Shown here in pieces: positions 42,648-51,207 of a stretch of 64,000 bases of DNA (positions are counted from its first letter, which is position 1; every line of letters begins with the position of its first letter). The position numbers were made by a program, and so were the translations under genes. The stretch is from Streptomyces cyanogenus (GTDB lineage: Bacteria > Actinomycetota > Actinomycetes > Streptomycetales > Streptomycetaceae), in NCBI RefSeq assembly GCF_017526105.1, contig NZ_CP071839.1, positions 806,001-870,000 of the forward strand, written 5' to 3'. The notes beneath the pieces are model-generated. The model searched no databases. It was not told where the DNA came from and was given only the letters and a program-made list of their open reading frames with translations.

Positions 42648-43606
42648 CGGGTGACCTCCTTGATCAGGCGCTCCCAGTCGTCGAGGAAGCGCCGCTCTCC
42701 GTAGCGGGCCTGGGCCGCGGCCCGGGCCGCCGCGCCGGCGCGGCGGGCCCGCTCGGGTTCGGCGAGGAAGGCCCGTACGGCGTCCTCCAGGACGTCGAGG
42801 CGGTTCGAGACCACCCCGGCGCCGTCGGGTATCGCCTCCCGGACCTCCGTGGTGTCCAGGGCGACCACGGGCATGCCCAGGAACATGGCCTCCAGCAAGG
42901 ACAGCCCGAGCGAGGTCCAGCGCACGGGGTGCACGTAGACGCGGCAGCGGGCCATCTCCCGGTGCAGTTCGTGCTGCGGCAGGTCCCGGGTGCGGCACCG
43001 CTCGGGGGGCAGGCCGAGGTGCTCGGCGAGACCTTCGGTGCGCATCCCGAAGACGTCCAGGGGCGCGGACCGGGCGAACCGGGGCAGCAGGTCGGTGCCG
43101 GTGGTACGGCCCCTGCGCACGGGCTCGTTGACCACGACGGCCGCGCGCCGCTCGGTGCCGGTGTAGAGCGCGCCGGGGTCGATGATGCCGTGCTCGACGA
43201 CCTCGGTCGGGGCCTGGCCGTTGTCCCACATCAGCCGGTTGAAGTGGGTGACGTGCACGACGGGGATCCCGGACTGCCGGGCCAGCGGGTGGAGTTGCCG
43301 CTCGGGCGACTCGTCGGGGCTGTTGTGCTCGACGTACACGGCGGGCACGTCCACGCCGGGCCGGCGGCCGGTCCAGCGCAGGGCGAGGTCGAGTTCGTGC
43401 GGGCGTTGCAGCACCATCAGGTCGATGTCGCAGTCCCACAGCTCCTTGGGGGTGCGTTCCTGCACGGACTCGGGCCAGTCCCAGGTCACGGCTCGGCCGA
43501 GGCCGTCGGGTCCGCGGTCGTCGGTGACCGGGACCAGGTAGGTGTGGGGGCCCTGCACGAAGGCGGTGAGCCAGGATCCGTGCACGTGCCAGACGAGGAT
43601 GTTCAT
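42644..43606 (-). CDS. GT4-type glycosyltransferase
   Basis: A 320-residue GT-B protein starting MNILVWHVHGSWLTAFVQGP. It has YVEHNSPDESPERQLHPLAR, HVTHFNRLMW and the donor-site region YVHPVRWTSLGLSLLEAMFL with GMPVVALDTTEVREAIPDGA. The N-terminal half is shorter than in the neighbouring GT4. Overlaps both neighbours by 4 bases. A role in assembling the same envelope polymer is inferred from the operon. Confidence 0.87.
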   Translation of the reverse strand: MNILVWHVHGSWLTAFVQGPHTYLVPVTDDRGPDGLGRAVTWDWPESVQERTPKELWDCDIDLMVLQRPHELDLALRWTGRRPGVDVPAVYVEHNSPDESPERQLHPLARQSGIPVVHVTHFNRLMWDNGQAPTEVVEHGIIDPGALYTGTERRAAVVVNEPVRRGRTTGTDLLPRFARSAPLDVFGMRTEGLAEHLGLPPERCRTRDLPQHELHREMARCRVYVHPVRWTSLGLSLLEAMFLGMPVVALDTTEVREAIPDGAGVVSNRLDVLEDAVRAFLAEPERARRAGAAARAAAQARYGERRFLDDWERLIKEVTR

Positions 43607-44613
43607 GGCTGTCGCTCCTGTATGAGCTTGTGCACCGCGCGCACCACGTCCTGTCCGGTGACCTCGTCCAGGCAGGGGTGGCCGGGCACCGGGCAGGTGA
43701 GGGCCCGGGTGTCCGCGCACGGCGCCGACTGGTCGCCGAGCAGGATGACGGGGACGCCGTACGGGGCCCAGCGCTCGGCCGGTACGACGGGGGCGAACAG
43801 CGAGACGACCGGGGTGCCGACGGCGGCGGCGAGGTGGGCGGGGCCGGTGTTGGCGCTGATCACGACGTCGGCCATGCGCAGTACTCCGGCGAGGGTGCGG
43901 GGGGATGTCCGGCCGCCGAGGTCCACGGCCAGGCCGCCGCTGACCTCGCGGGTGAGGCCGGTCTCCTCAGGGCCGCCGGTGACGACGACGCGGTGCCCGG
44001 CGTCGGTGAGCAGTGCGACCGCCTCGGCGCAGCGGTGCGGGCTCCAGGCGCGGGCGGGGGCGCTGGCGCCGGGGTGCAGGACGACGTAGGGGCCGTTGCC
44101 GGTGAGGCTGCCGGTGTCCGGGGGCGGCAGCACGCGCAGCCGGCCGTCGTCCCCGGGCGGAGCCGGGAAGCCCAGGGCGGCGGCGGTGTCCAGGGCCGCC
44201 TCGGCCTCGTGCCGGCCCGCCAGCCGCCGGTGGCGTACGTCGAGCAGCCGGCCGGGATGGTCGACGCTGTCGGCCCCGATCCGGCCGACCCCGGCGAGCC
44301 GGAGCAGCAGGGCCGTGGGCAGCGGGCTCTGGTGGAACGACGTCAGGACGAGCGCGGTGTCGTAGGCCCCGGCGCGCAGCCGCCCCACCAGCCCGTCGAT
44401 GTCCGCCGGACGGACCGGAGGCGGGTCGAAGCCCTCCCACGGCGCCTCCCACACCAGCACCTCGTCGACCCCCGGCAGCAGGCGGGCGGCGTCCGCGCCC
44501 CGGGGACCGCAGAGCAGGGTGACGTGCGAGGAACGCGCGGCGACGGCACGCACGGCGGGACCGGCGAGCAGCACGTCACCGAAACTGTCGAGCCGGACGA
44601 CGAGTGATTTCAC
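43603..44613 (-). CDS. GT9 (heptosyltransferase-like) glycosyltransferase
   Basis: A 336-residue GT9 protein: SLVVRLDSFGDVLLAGPAVR at the N-terminus, VVLHPGASAPARAWSPHRCA, VVVTGGPEETGLTREV and VISANTGPAHLAAAVGTPVV. It closely matches the ADP-heptose:LPS heptosyltransferase pattern although streptomycetes have no LPS. GTG 44613 has GGAGG 8 bases upstream and overlaps the gmhB stop (GTGA). Paired with gmhB, it likely uses ADP-heptose. Confidence 0.91.
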   Translation of the reverse strand: MKSLVVRLDSFGDVLLAGPAVRAVAARSSHVTLLCGPRGADAARLLPGVDEVLVWEAPWEGFDPPPVRPADIDGLVGRLRAGAYDTALVLTSFHQSPLPTALLLRLAGVGRIGADSVDHPGRLLDVRHRRLAGRHEAEAALDTAAALGFPAPPGDDGRLRVLPPPDTGSLTGNGPYVVLHPGASAPARAWSPHRCAEAVALLTDAGHRVVVTGGPEETGLTREVSGGLAVDLGGRTSPRTLAGVLRMADVVISANTGPAHLAAAVGTPVVSLFAPVVPAERWAPYGVPVILLGDQSAPCADTRALTCPVPGHPCLDEVTGQDVVRAVHKLIQERQP

Positions 44614-45335
44614 GCCGGCCACCTCCCCACCGGTCCGGCGGCGTCCGGCACGGCGCACGGCGCCCGCTCGTGGGCCACGGCGCCGGGGGTGGCGGACGGC
44701 GCCCGATGCGGAGCCCCGGCGTCCGCCGGAGCCGATCGCGTCGGGGTCTGCCGTGGCCGGGCGGGAGACTCCGTGCGCGGACCGGAGGCGCGCCTGCCCG
44801 CCGGGGAGACGCCCGCCTCGGTCAGGGCCGCGCGGACGGCGGTGAGGAGATCGGGGGCACTCTCCGTGGCGAAACGTTCCACCTCCGCCGGGGCGGTGGC
44901 CGCGTTCGGGACCAGGACGCCCCGGGCGCCGGCCGCGCGGGCGGCCAGGACGTCGGCGGCGATGTCGCCGATCACCAGGCATTCGGCGGGCGGCACGCCC
45001 AGCCGTTCGGCGGCCATGCGGACGAGGCCGGGGCGGGGCTTGCGGCAGGCGCAGCCGGCGTCCGGGGCGTGCGGGCAGAACACCCAGGTGTCCAGGCCGC
45101 CCAGCAGCTCGTCGGCGCGTTCGTTGACGCGGAGCACCTGCTCGGTGGTAAGCAGCCCGCGGCCGATGCCGGACTGGTTGCTCACCACGCCGGTGGCCAG
45201 GCCGTGGGCGCGGGCCAGCGCGACGGCCGCGGCGGCGCCCGGCAGCAGCCGGACCCGGTCGGGGTCGCCGTTGTACGGCACGTCCACCACGAGGGTGCCG
45301 TCGCGGTCGAACAGAACGGCGGACAGCCTGCTCAC
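44610..45335 (-). CDS. gmhB: Heptose 1,7-bisphosphate 7-phosphatase (HAD)
   Basis: A 241-residue HAD phosphatase. The nucleophile motif is LFDRDGTLVVDVPYNGDP; VSNQSGIGRGLL is motif II; a zinc-binding CPHAPDAGCACRKPRPGLV loop and VIGDIAADVLAARAAGARGV complete the GmhB pattern. It would remove the 7-phosphate before adenylylation. GTG 45335 has GGAGG 6 bases upstream. The last 65 residues are an Ala/Pro/Arg-rich tail with no homology to GmhB. Histidinol phosphatase activity is the main alternative but does not fit the operon. Confidence 0.9.
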   Translation of the reverse strand: MSRLSAVLFDRDGTLVVDVPYNGDPDRVRLLPGAAAAVALARAHGLATGVVSNQSGIGRGLLTTEQVLRVNERADELLGGLDTWVFCPHAPDAGCACRKPRPGLVRMAAERLGVPPAECLVIGDIAADVLAARAAGARGVLVPNAATAPAEVERFATESAPDLLTAVRAALTEAGVSPAGRRASGPRTESPARPRQTPTRSAPADAGAPHRAPSATPGAVAHERAPCAVPDAAGPVGRWPA

Positions 45336-46327
45336 TCGGCACCTCCCAGCGGCTCGGCGTGCCGGTGGCGGACGACACCGCGCAGCCAGTGCCGGACGGC
45401 GAGCGGCGGGATGAGCACGCTGGTGCCGAGCATCCCGGCGATCTCGCGGGCGGTGCGCGGGCCGGGCAGGATCCGGGCGAGCGCGAACTCGGCCGTGCCC
45501 AGCGTCCACAGGACCGCGCAGGCGCTCGCGGCCCGGCGCCGCCCGGCCAGCGCGCAGCCGGCTGCGGCGAGGGCCGCGCCGGTGACCGCCAGATGCCGGG
45601 GCAGCCGGCCGCGGGGCGCCTGCGCGCGGTCCCACCAGTCACGCCCGTGCAGCCGGTTCATCAGGGCGTCGTCGGCGTTGCCGCGCTGCGCCGGCAGCGA
45701 GGCCCACCAGTGCGCCGGACGGACCGGGTGCCGGGTGACGCGGGCGCCCCGCACCAGCTCCCAGCCCGCCCGCTGCACCCGCAGGGCCAGGTCGGCGTCC
45801 TCGCGGAAGGCGCGCGGGAAGCGTTCGTCGAAGCCGCCGGTCCGCTTGAGCGCCTCGGTGCGGTACGCCATGTCGGCGGTGGCCCAGGCGGCGTTCTCCA
45901 GGCCCTTGGTGGTGCGTTCCCAGTCGGTGGGCCGGCGGTCCAGGGGCAGCGGGACACGCAACCGCCCCTGGACGCCACCGACCTCGGGACCGGCCGCCCG
46001 CAGGTCGTCGGCGAGCCGCCGGGACCAGTCCGGCAGCACCTGGACGTCGTCGTCCAGGAACACCGTCCAGGGCGTACGGACGGTCTGCCAGCCGGCGTTG
46101 CGGGCGGCGGCCGGCCCCCTGCCGCCGGTGCGCAGGGTGCGCACCCGGTCGAGCAGTTGCCCGGCCGTTTCCAGGGGCAGGTCGCCGTCGGGCTCGGGCC
46201 GGTCGTCCACGACGACCACCTCGTGCGGCGCATGGCCGTCGGCCGCGGCGAGCGCGCGCAGGCACTCCGCGAGGCAGGGCCGGCCGATCGTCGGGACGAC
46301 GACGGTGTAGGCGGGCGCGCCGGTCAT
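45332..46327 (-). CDS. GT2-family glycosyltransferase with C-terminal membrane segments
   Basis: A 331-residue protein. The GT-A domain has YTVVVPTIGRPCLAECLRAL, VVVVDDRPEPDGDLP, TVFLDDDVQVLPDW and a conserved FREDADLALRVQRAGWELV acceptor site. After residue 250 come hydrophobic stretches (LAVTGAALAAAGCALAG and SACAVLWTLGTAEFALARIL), so it is probably anchored to the cytoplasmic membrane. ATG 46327 overlaps the carbamoyltransferase stop by 4 bases. Confidence 0.9.
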   Translation of the reverse strand: MTGAPAYTVVVPTIGRPCLAECLRALAAADGHAPHEVVVVDDRPEPDGDLPLETAGQLLDRVRTLRTGGRGPAAARNAGWQTVRTPWTVFLDDDVQVLPDWSRRLADDLRAAGPEVGGVQGRLRVPLPLDRRPTDWERTTKGLENAAWATADMAYRTEALKRTGGFDERFPRAFREDADLALRVQRAGWELVRGARVTRHPVRPAHWWASLPAQRGNADDALMNRLHGRDWWDRAQAPRGRLPRHLAVTGAALAAAGCALAGRRRAASACAVLWTLGTAEFALARILPGPRTAREIAGMLGTSVLIPPLAVRHWLRGVVRHRHAEPLGGAE

Positions 46328-47958
46328 GCGAACGCCTTCCCGCGGCGGATCGCGAACGGGCCGAGCACCAGCAGGTCCACGGGTGCCGAGCCGAAGCACT
46401 CCAGGGCGTCCCGGGGGTCGTCGACCATGGGCCGCCCGGCGGTGTTCAGGCTGGTGTTGACCACCACCGGCAGCCCGGTGCGCCGTTCGAAGCCCTCGAT
46501 CATCCGGGCCACCAGCGGCTCCTGCGCGCGGTCGACGGTCTGGATGCGGGCCGTGCCGTCGACGTGCACCACGGCCGGGATGCGGGCCTTCCAGTCGGCG
46601 GCCACCCCGTGCACGAACAGCATGTGCGGGCTGGGCAGCGGCCCGTCGAAGATCTCCCCGGCGCGTTCGGCGAGCACCATGGGCGCGACCGGCCGGAACT
46701 CCTCGCGTCCCTTGACCGCGTTGAGCCGCTCCAGGTTCTCCGCCCTGCCGGGGTGGGCGAGCAGCGACCGGTGCCCGAGCGCGCGTGGCCCGTACTCGCT
46801 GCGCCCCTGGAACCACGCCACGATCCCGTCGGCGGCCAGCGTCTGAGCCGCTGTCTCGGCGATGTCGGAGGGCTCCTCGTACGGTACGGCCGCACGCTCC
46901 AGCCACGCGCGCAGTTCGGCGTCGCTCCAGCCGCGGCCCAGGGCGGCCGTCGGCATCGGCTCCAGGGTGTCCTTCTGCCCGGCGACATGCGCCGCCGCGC
47001 CGAGGGCGGTACCGGCGTCGCCGGCGGCGGGCTGCACCCACACGTGCCGGAAGCCGCTCTCCCGCCACAGCCGGGTGTTGGCCACGCAGTTGAGGGCCAC
47101 CCCGCCGGCCATGGTGAGCGCCTCCTCGCCGGTGCGCTCGCGCAGCCACCGGGCGATGCCGAGCATGGCCTCCTCCAGGCAGAGCTGGGCGCTGGCCGCG
47201 AGGTCGGCGTGGTCCTGGTTCCAGGCGCCGCCGGCCGGGCGGGGCGGGACGAGTTCGGCCCAGGGCACCGGGCGGGCCCGGAAACCGCCGTCGTCGGCGG
47301 CGTGGACGTACTCGCGCAGCCGGCCGGCGAAGCGCGGGGTGCCGTAGGAGGCGAGCGCCATGACCTTGAACTCGTCGCTGCTGCGCAGGAATCCGAGGTG
47401 CTGGGTGAGGTCCTCGTAGAACAGGCCGAGGGAGTCGGGCAGCCGCTGGGTGCCGAGGACGGTCAGTTCGCGGTTGGTGTAGCGGCCGGCCAGGTGCGAG
47501 CCGCACTCGCCGCGGCCGTCCAGGACGAGGACGGCGCAGTCCGGGTACGGCGACACGGGACCCGCGGAGGCCGCGTGCGCCACGTGGTGCGGGACGAACC
47601 TCACTTTCGCCGGATCGAGTCCGGGCAGGGCCTCGGCGAGGAAGTCGGGTGCCTGGCGGGCGTACTGCTGGCGCAGGTGGTCCCAGGGGTCGTGCAGGCC
47701 CATCTCGTCGGCGGGGCGGGCGAGTGCGGGGTCGTAGGAGTAGGCGACGGCGTCCAGGTCGGACGGGGTCAGGCCGGCCTGCTCCAGGCACCAGCGGGCC
47801 GACTGCTCGGGCAGCTCCCAGGCGGAGAAGGGAACGGGCCGCTTGCCGTGCTTGCGGCGGGAGAACCGCTCCTCCTCCGCCGCCGCCACGATCCGGCCGT
47901 CGGTGAGGAGGGCGGCGGCGGGGTCGTGGAAGAGTGCGTTGATTCCGAGGACGTGCAT
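46324..47958 (-). CDS. Carbamoyltransferase (NodU/CmcH/TobZ family)
   Basis: A 544-residue carbamoyltransferase that would use carbamoyl phosphate and ATP to carbamoylate a sugar hydroxyl. The N-terminal Kae1-like domain starts LGINALFHDPAAALLTDGRI, has EEERFSRRKHGKRPVP and the metal-binding HHVAHAASA; the C-terminal YrdC-like domain has WFQGRSEYGPRALGHRSLLA and VVNTSLNTAGRPMVDDP. Length is typical. It heads the chain of 4-base overlaps that runs to the GT2 genes. Carbamoylated sugars are known in several actinobacterial glycans and antibiotics, and here the target is probably the heptose-containing polymer. Confidence 0.92.
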   Translation of the reverse strand: MHVLGINALFHDPAAALLTDGRIVAAAEEERFSRRKHGKRPVPFSAWELPEQSARWCLEQAGLTPSDLDAVAYSYDPALARPADEMGLHDPWDHLRQQYARQAPDFLAEALPGLDPAKVRFVPHHVAHAASAGPVSPYPDCAVLVLDGRGECGSHLAGRYTNRELTVLGTQRLPDSLGLFYEDLTQHLGFLRSSDEFKVMALASYGTPRFAGRLREYVHAADDGGFRARPVPWAELVPPRPAGGAWNQDHADLAASAQLCLEEAMLGIARWLRERTGEEALTMAGGVALNCVANTRLWRESGFRHVWVQPAAGDAGTALGAAAHVAGQKDTLEPMPTAALGRGWSDAELRAWLERAAVPYEEPSDIAETAAQTLAADGIVAWFQGRSEYGPRALGHRSLLAHPGRAENLERLNAVKGREEFRPVAPMVLAERAGEIFDGPLPSPHMLFVHGVAADWKARIPAVVHVDGTARIQTVDRAQEPLVARMIEGFERRTGLPVVVNTSLNTAGRPMVDDPRDALECFGSAPVDLLVLGPFAIRRGKAFA

Positions 47959-47990
47959 GCGCTGTCTCCAGGGCCGGGGAGGGTCGGGGG

Positions 47991-48998
47991 TCAGGACTGC
48001 GGGGCCGATTCCTCCGGGTGCGGCGCCGGCTGGGGGGGTTGGGCCGCGAAGTAGGCGATGGTCTGCTTCAGGCCCTCCTCCCAGGGCACCTGCGGCGACC
48101 AGCCGAGCAGTTCACGTGCGAGGGTGGTGTCGGGGCGGCGCCGGCCGGGGTCGTCGACGGGCCGGTCTATGAAGGCGATCGGGGACCGGGAGCCGGTCAG
48201 GGCGACCACCCGGCGGGCCAGGTCGGCCATGGTGATCTCGTCGCTGCCGCCGATGTTGACGGGCCGCACCGCCCTGCTGGCCGCCACCCGGAGGATGCCG
48301 TCGACCGTGTCGTCGACGTAGCACAGCGAGCGGGTCTGGCTGCCGTCGCCGGTCACCGTCAGCGGCTCGCCGGCGAGGGCCTGGCAGATGAAAGTGGGCA
48401 CCGCGCGGCCGTCGTGGGCCCGCATCCGCGGGCCGTAGGTGTTGAACAGCCGCACTATCCCGGCGTCCGTGCCGTGGGTGCCGGCGTGCGCGGTCACCAG
48501 GGCCTCGGCGAACCGCTTGGACTCGTCGTACACGCTGCGCGGCCCGACCGGGTTCACGTTGCCCCAGTAGCCCTCGTGCTGCGGGTGCACCAGCGGGTCG
48601 CCGTACACCTCCGAGGTGGAGGCGAGCAGGAAACGGGCGCCGTCGCGTTGGGCGATCGCGAGGGCGTTGCGGGTGCCGAGGCTGCCGACGTCCAGGGTCT
48701 CCAGGGGCATGCGCAGGTAGTCGGCGGGCGAGGCCGGGCAGGCGAAGTGGAGGACCACGTCGTACGGGCCCGCCAGCCGCTCGGCGCAGTCGGCGGCGGA
48801 GACGTCGCAGTGCACGTAGCGGAAGCCGGGCCGGTCCTCCAGCTGGGCGACGTTCTCGCGCCGCCCGCAGGCGAGGTTGTCGGCACAGTCGACTTCGACG
48901 CCTGAATCCAGCAGCCGTTCGCACAGGTGGGAGCCGAGGAAGCCGGCGCCGCCGGTCACGAGGGCGCGCCGCCAGGAGAACGGTTTGTCACCAGTCAT
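47991..48998 (-). CDS. NAD-dependent epimerase/dehydratase (UXS-like)
   Basis: A 335-residue extended short-chain dehydrogenase. It has the NAD motif LVTGGAGFLGSHLCERLLDS, catalytic Ser/Tyr-Lys in ASTSEVYGDPLVHPQHEGYW and SVYDESKRFAEAL, and RIFNTYGPRM-like VRLFNTYGPRMRAHDGRAVP. The DYLRMPLETLDVGSLGTRNAL and HPQ-EGYWGNVNPVG segments match UDP-glucuronate decarboxylase (UXS) most closely, suggesting UDP-xylose or a related nucleotide sugar. ATG 48998 has GGAAGAG upstream. First gene of the leftward cluster. It does not look like the heptose epimerase HldD. Confidence 0.87.
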   Translation of the reverse strand: MTGDKPFSWRRALVTGGAGFLGSHLCERLLDSGVEVDCADNLACGRRENVAQLEDRPGFRYVHCDVSAADCAERLAGPYDVVLHFACPASPADYLRMPLETLDVGSLGTRNALAIAQRDGARFLLASTSEVYGDPLVHPQHEGYWGNVNPVGPRSVYDESKRFAEALVTAHAGTHGTDAGIVRLFNTYGPRMRAHDGRAVPTFICQALAGEPLTVTGDGSQTRSLCYVDDTVDGILRVAASRAVRPVNIGGSDEITMADLARRVVALTGSRSPIAFIDRPVDDPGRRRPDTTLARELLGWSPQVPWEEGLKQTIAYFAAQPPQPAPHPEESAPQS

Positions 48999-49311
48999 GG
49001 GGGCTCTTCCTTCGTCGTCCTGCGTCACGCGTCCGCGTACCGGACGGATCGTCCGCGCACCCCGAAAGGCGCGCCGCGGGCTTTGTGCGCGTGCCGCGTC
49101 GCCGGGTCGACGTCGTCGCCCGTTGGGGAGGGATGGGACAGGGCTCAGGTCGCGCCGATCGCGCGGGACCACCCTGGTCGGCCGCCGCTGGCTGGACGGC
49201 ACTGGCAGCTGGGTTCCCCTGCCAGTTGGTTTCACACGTTGGATTCTTATTCTCCGGAACCAGGGGTACTCGCGCGACTCAGGCGCCCCGATTACCACAG
49301 GGGAGACGCTC
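48999..49311. other. Divergent promoter region of the glycan cluster
   Basis: A 313-base interval between the epimerase (leftward) and the pyruvyltransferase-like gene (rightward). The part from 49225 to 49262 is unusually AT-rich for this DNA (GGTTTCACACGTTGGATTCT) and probably holds a promoter. A perfect 8-bp dyad lies at 49201-49226. Confidence 0.55.
49201..49226. promoter_or_regulatory. Operator-like dyad ACTGGCAG-N10-CTGCCAGT
   Basis: Perfect 8-base arms around a 10-base spacer in the divergent promoter region of the glycan cluster, next to its AT-rich segment. The spacing puts the arms about two helical turns apart, as for a dimeric repressor or activator. No regulator gene is adjacent. 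Confidence 0.45.
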
Positions 49312-50205
49312 ATGCACCACGACGTCACGACGGCGGTGCTGCGTGCGCTGCACGGTCCCGGCCGTCCCGTGCAGCGGCTGCTGCTCACCGGCTGGTTCAG
49401 CTTCCGGGACGGTGAGGCGACCGCCGGGGACGTGCTCGCCCAGCAGCACATGGCCGCGGCCCTGACCAGAGCGGGCATCCGCCACGACACGGCGTGGAGC
49501 CCCGGTTTCCGGCCCGGCCGGCTGTCGCTGGAGACGGCGGACCCACGGGCGTACGACACGCTGCTCTTCGTCTGCGGTCCGCTGCACGGGCCCCAAGTGG
49601 CCGCCCTGCATGCACGGTTCGGAACCTTGAGGCGACTCGCGGCCGGAGTCTCGGTGGTCGATCCGGCGGACCCGGCGGTCACCGGTTTCCATACGGTCGT
49701 GCCCCGCGACGGCACCGGCGCCCCGGCCCTGCCGGATCTCGCGGCCGACGCTCCCGCGGGCCCGCTGCCGCCCGTGGCCGGGGTGGTGCTCTCCCACGGA
49801 CAGGGCGAGTACGGGGAGCGCCGGCGGCACGCGGAGGTGACCGAGCGGATCACCGGCTGGCTGGCCGGCAAGGACTGCGCGCGGGTGCCCGCCGACACCC
49901 GGCTGGCCACCGACGACTGGCGGATGTGCGCCACCGCCGAGCAGTTCCTCGCCCTCCTCCGCCGCTTCGACCTGGTCGTCACCACCCGGCTGCACGGCCT
50001 GGTGCTGGCGCTGCGCACCGGCACCCCGGTGATCGCCGTCGACCCGGTCGCGGGCGGCGCCAAGGTCAGTGCCCAGGCCCGTGCCCTGGGCTGGCCGGCA
50101 CTGGTGGCGGCGGACGCGCTGACCCCGGACACCCTGGACCACTGGTGGCAGTGGGCGCTGTCCGGAGCGGGCCGGACGGCCGCCGCCTGCCACTCGATGC
50201 GCTGA
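49312..50205 (+). CDS. Polysaccharide pyruvyl transferase-family protein
   Basis: A 297-residue protein with the C-terminal features of polysaccharide pyruvyl transferases: VVLSHGQGEYGERRRHAEV, the LRRFDLVVTTRLHGLVLALR motif and GTPVIAVDPVAGGAKVSAQA. The N-terminal GWFSFRDGEATAGDVLAQQH resembles the acceptor loop. Such enzymes move pyruvate from PEP onto a sugar. ATG 49312 has AGGGGAG upstream. It diverges from the glycan cluster and likely modifies the same polymer. Its last 165 bases are part of a tandem duplication continuing downstream. Confidence 0.82.
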   Translation: MHHDVTTAVLRALHGPGRPVQRLLLTGWFSFRDGEATAGDVLAQQHMAAALTRAGIRHDTAWSPGFRPGRLSLETADPRAYDTLLFVCGPLHGPQVAALHARFGTLRRLAAGVSVVDPADPAVTGFHTVVPRDGTGAPALPDLAADAPAGPLPPVAGVVLSHGQGEYGERRRHAEVTERITGWLAGKDCARVPADTRLATDDWRMCATAEQFLALLRRFDLVVTTRLHGLVLALRTGTPVIAVDPVAGGAKVSAQARALGWPALVAADALTPDTLDHWWQWALSGAGRTAAACHSMR

Positions 50206-50464
50206 CCGGGTCCGGCCGGCCGTGTAGCGCGCCGTGACCGGGGCACTCGACGCCGCCGTCGACCCGGTCGCGGGCGGCGCCGAGTGCCCAGGCCCGCGCC
50301 CTGAGCTGGCCGGCACTGGTGGCGGCGGACGCGCTGACCCCGGACACCCTGGACCACTGGTGGCAGTGGGCGCTGTCCGGAGCGGGCCGGACGGCCGCCG
50401 CCTGCCACTCGATGCGCTGACCGGGTCCGGCCGGCCGTGTAGCGCGCCGTGACCGGGGCACTCG
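50041..50464. repeat. About 210-bp tandem duplication of a gene end
   Basis: Copy 1 (50041-50249) holds the last 55 codons of the pyruvyltransferase-like gene plus 44 bases downstream. Copy 2 (50261-50464) repeats it nearly exactly, with a 5-base deletion near 50281 (AAGGTCAGTGCCC against GAGTGCCC) and single changes. The offset is 220 bases before and 215 after the deletion. Copy 2 is out of frame and untranslated as a protein. Together with the flanks it fills the 316-base gap before the hemerythrin gene. Confidence 0.9.
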
Positions 50465-50521
50465 GCGCGGCGACGGCCGGCCGCTCACGGGCCGCCGCGT
50501 CTGACGCAGGAGGTAACGACC

Positions 50522-51085
50522 ATGGGTCACGGCGGAAACGTCATCCAGGAGCTGACCACCGACCACCGCGAGGTCGAGGAGATCTTCGGCCGCATCGAAG
50601 CGCTGCCGCCCGGCTCCGCGGAACGCAAGACCCTCTGCGACCAGGCCACGATGGAGCTGGTCCGGCACTCCGTCGCGGAGGAGTCCTACCTGTACCCGGC
50701 GGTGCGCGAGCACGTGGCCAACGGGGACTCCCTGGCCGACAAGGAACTCCAGGACCACGCCAAGGCCGAGCAGCTCATGAAGGACCTGGAGCGTTGCAAG
50801 GCGGACGATCCCCGCTTCGACACGCTCATGACCGAGCTGATGACCGAGATCCGGTCGCATGTGGCGGACGAGGAGCAGAACCTCTTCCCGCGTCTGGAGG
50901 CGGCCTGTCCGCCGGACGCGCTGATGGACCTCGGCGACAAGGTCCGCCGGGCGAAGAAGATGGCCCCCACCCGTCCGCACCCCTCGGCACCGGACACTCC
51001 CCCGGCCAACAAGTTGCTGGCGCCGGGAGCCGGTCTGGTCGACCGGTTGCGCGACGCGCTGTCGGGGCGTGGCAAGGAGAGCTGA
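50522..51085 (+). CDS. Hemerythrin-like (HHE) domain protein
   Basis: A 187-residue protein with the HHE four-helix di-iron pattern: His in TTDHREVEEIF, HSVAEESYLYP, DHAKAEQLM and HVADEEQNLFP. These bind non-haem iron and sense or carry oxygen or nitric oxide. The length fits actinobacterial HHE proteins; the C-terminal 45 residues are a basic, Pro-rich tail with KLLAPGAGLVDRLRDAL. AGGAGGT precedes ATG 50522. It is not linked to the stress island at 17-31 kb but has a related theme. Confidence 0.9.
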   Translation: MGHGGNVIQELTTDHREVEEIFGRIEALPPGSAERKTLCDQATMELVRHSVAEESYLYPAVREHVANGDSLADKELQDHAKAEQLMKDLERCKADDPRFDTLMTELMTEIRSHVADEEQNLFPRLEAACPPDALMDLGDKVRRAKKMAPTRPHPSAPDTPPANKLLAPGAGLVDRLRDALSGRGKES

Positions 51086-51099
51086 CGGGGTGCTCCCCC

Positions 51100-51129
51100 A
51101 CGGGGGCCGGGCGCGCGCCCGGCCCCCGT
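51100..51129. terminator. Perfect 15-bp inverted repeat terminator
   Basis: ACGGGGGCCGGGCGC is followed immediately by its exact reverse complement. It lies 15 bases after the hemerythrin stop and ahead of the convergent DUF3040 gene, so it can end both transcripts. Confidence 0.8.
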
Positions 51130-51207
51130 TCCGTGCGGCCGTTCAGTGCCGGCCGGGGCGGCGCACGGCGGAGAGTTCCACAGCCAAGGGCCTCACAGCC
51201 GCGCGCT

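Noticed and set aside
50234..50452. A 72-codon frame inside the downstream copy of the tandem duplication
   Set aside because: It runs through the duplicated gene end in a different frame and has no ribosome-binding site of its own.
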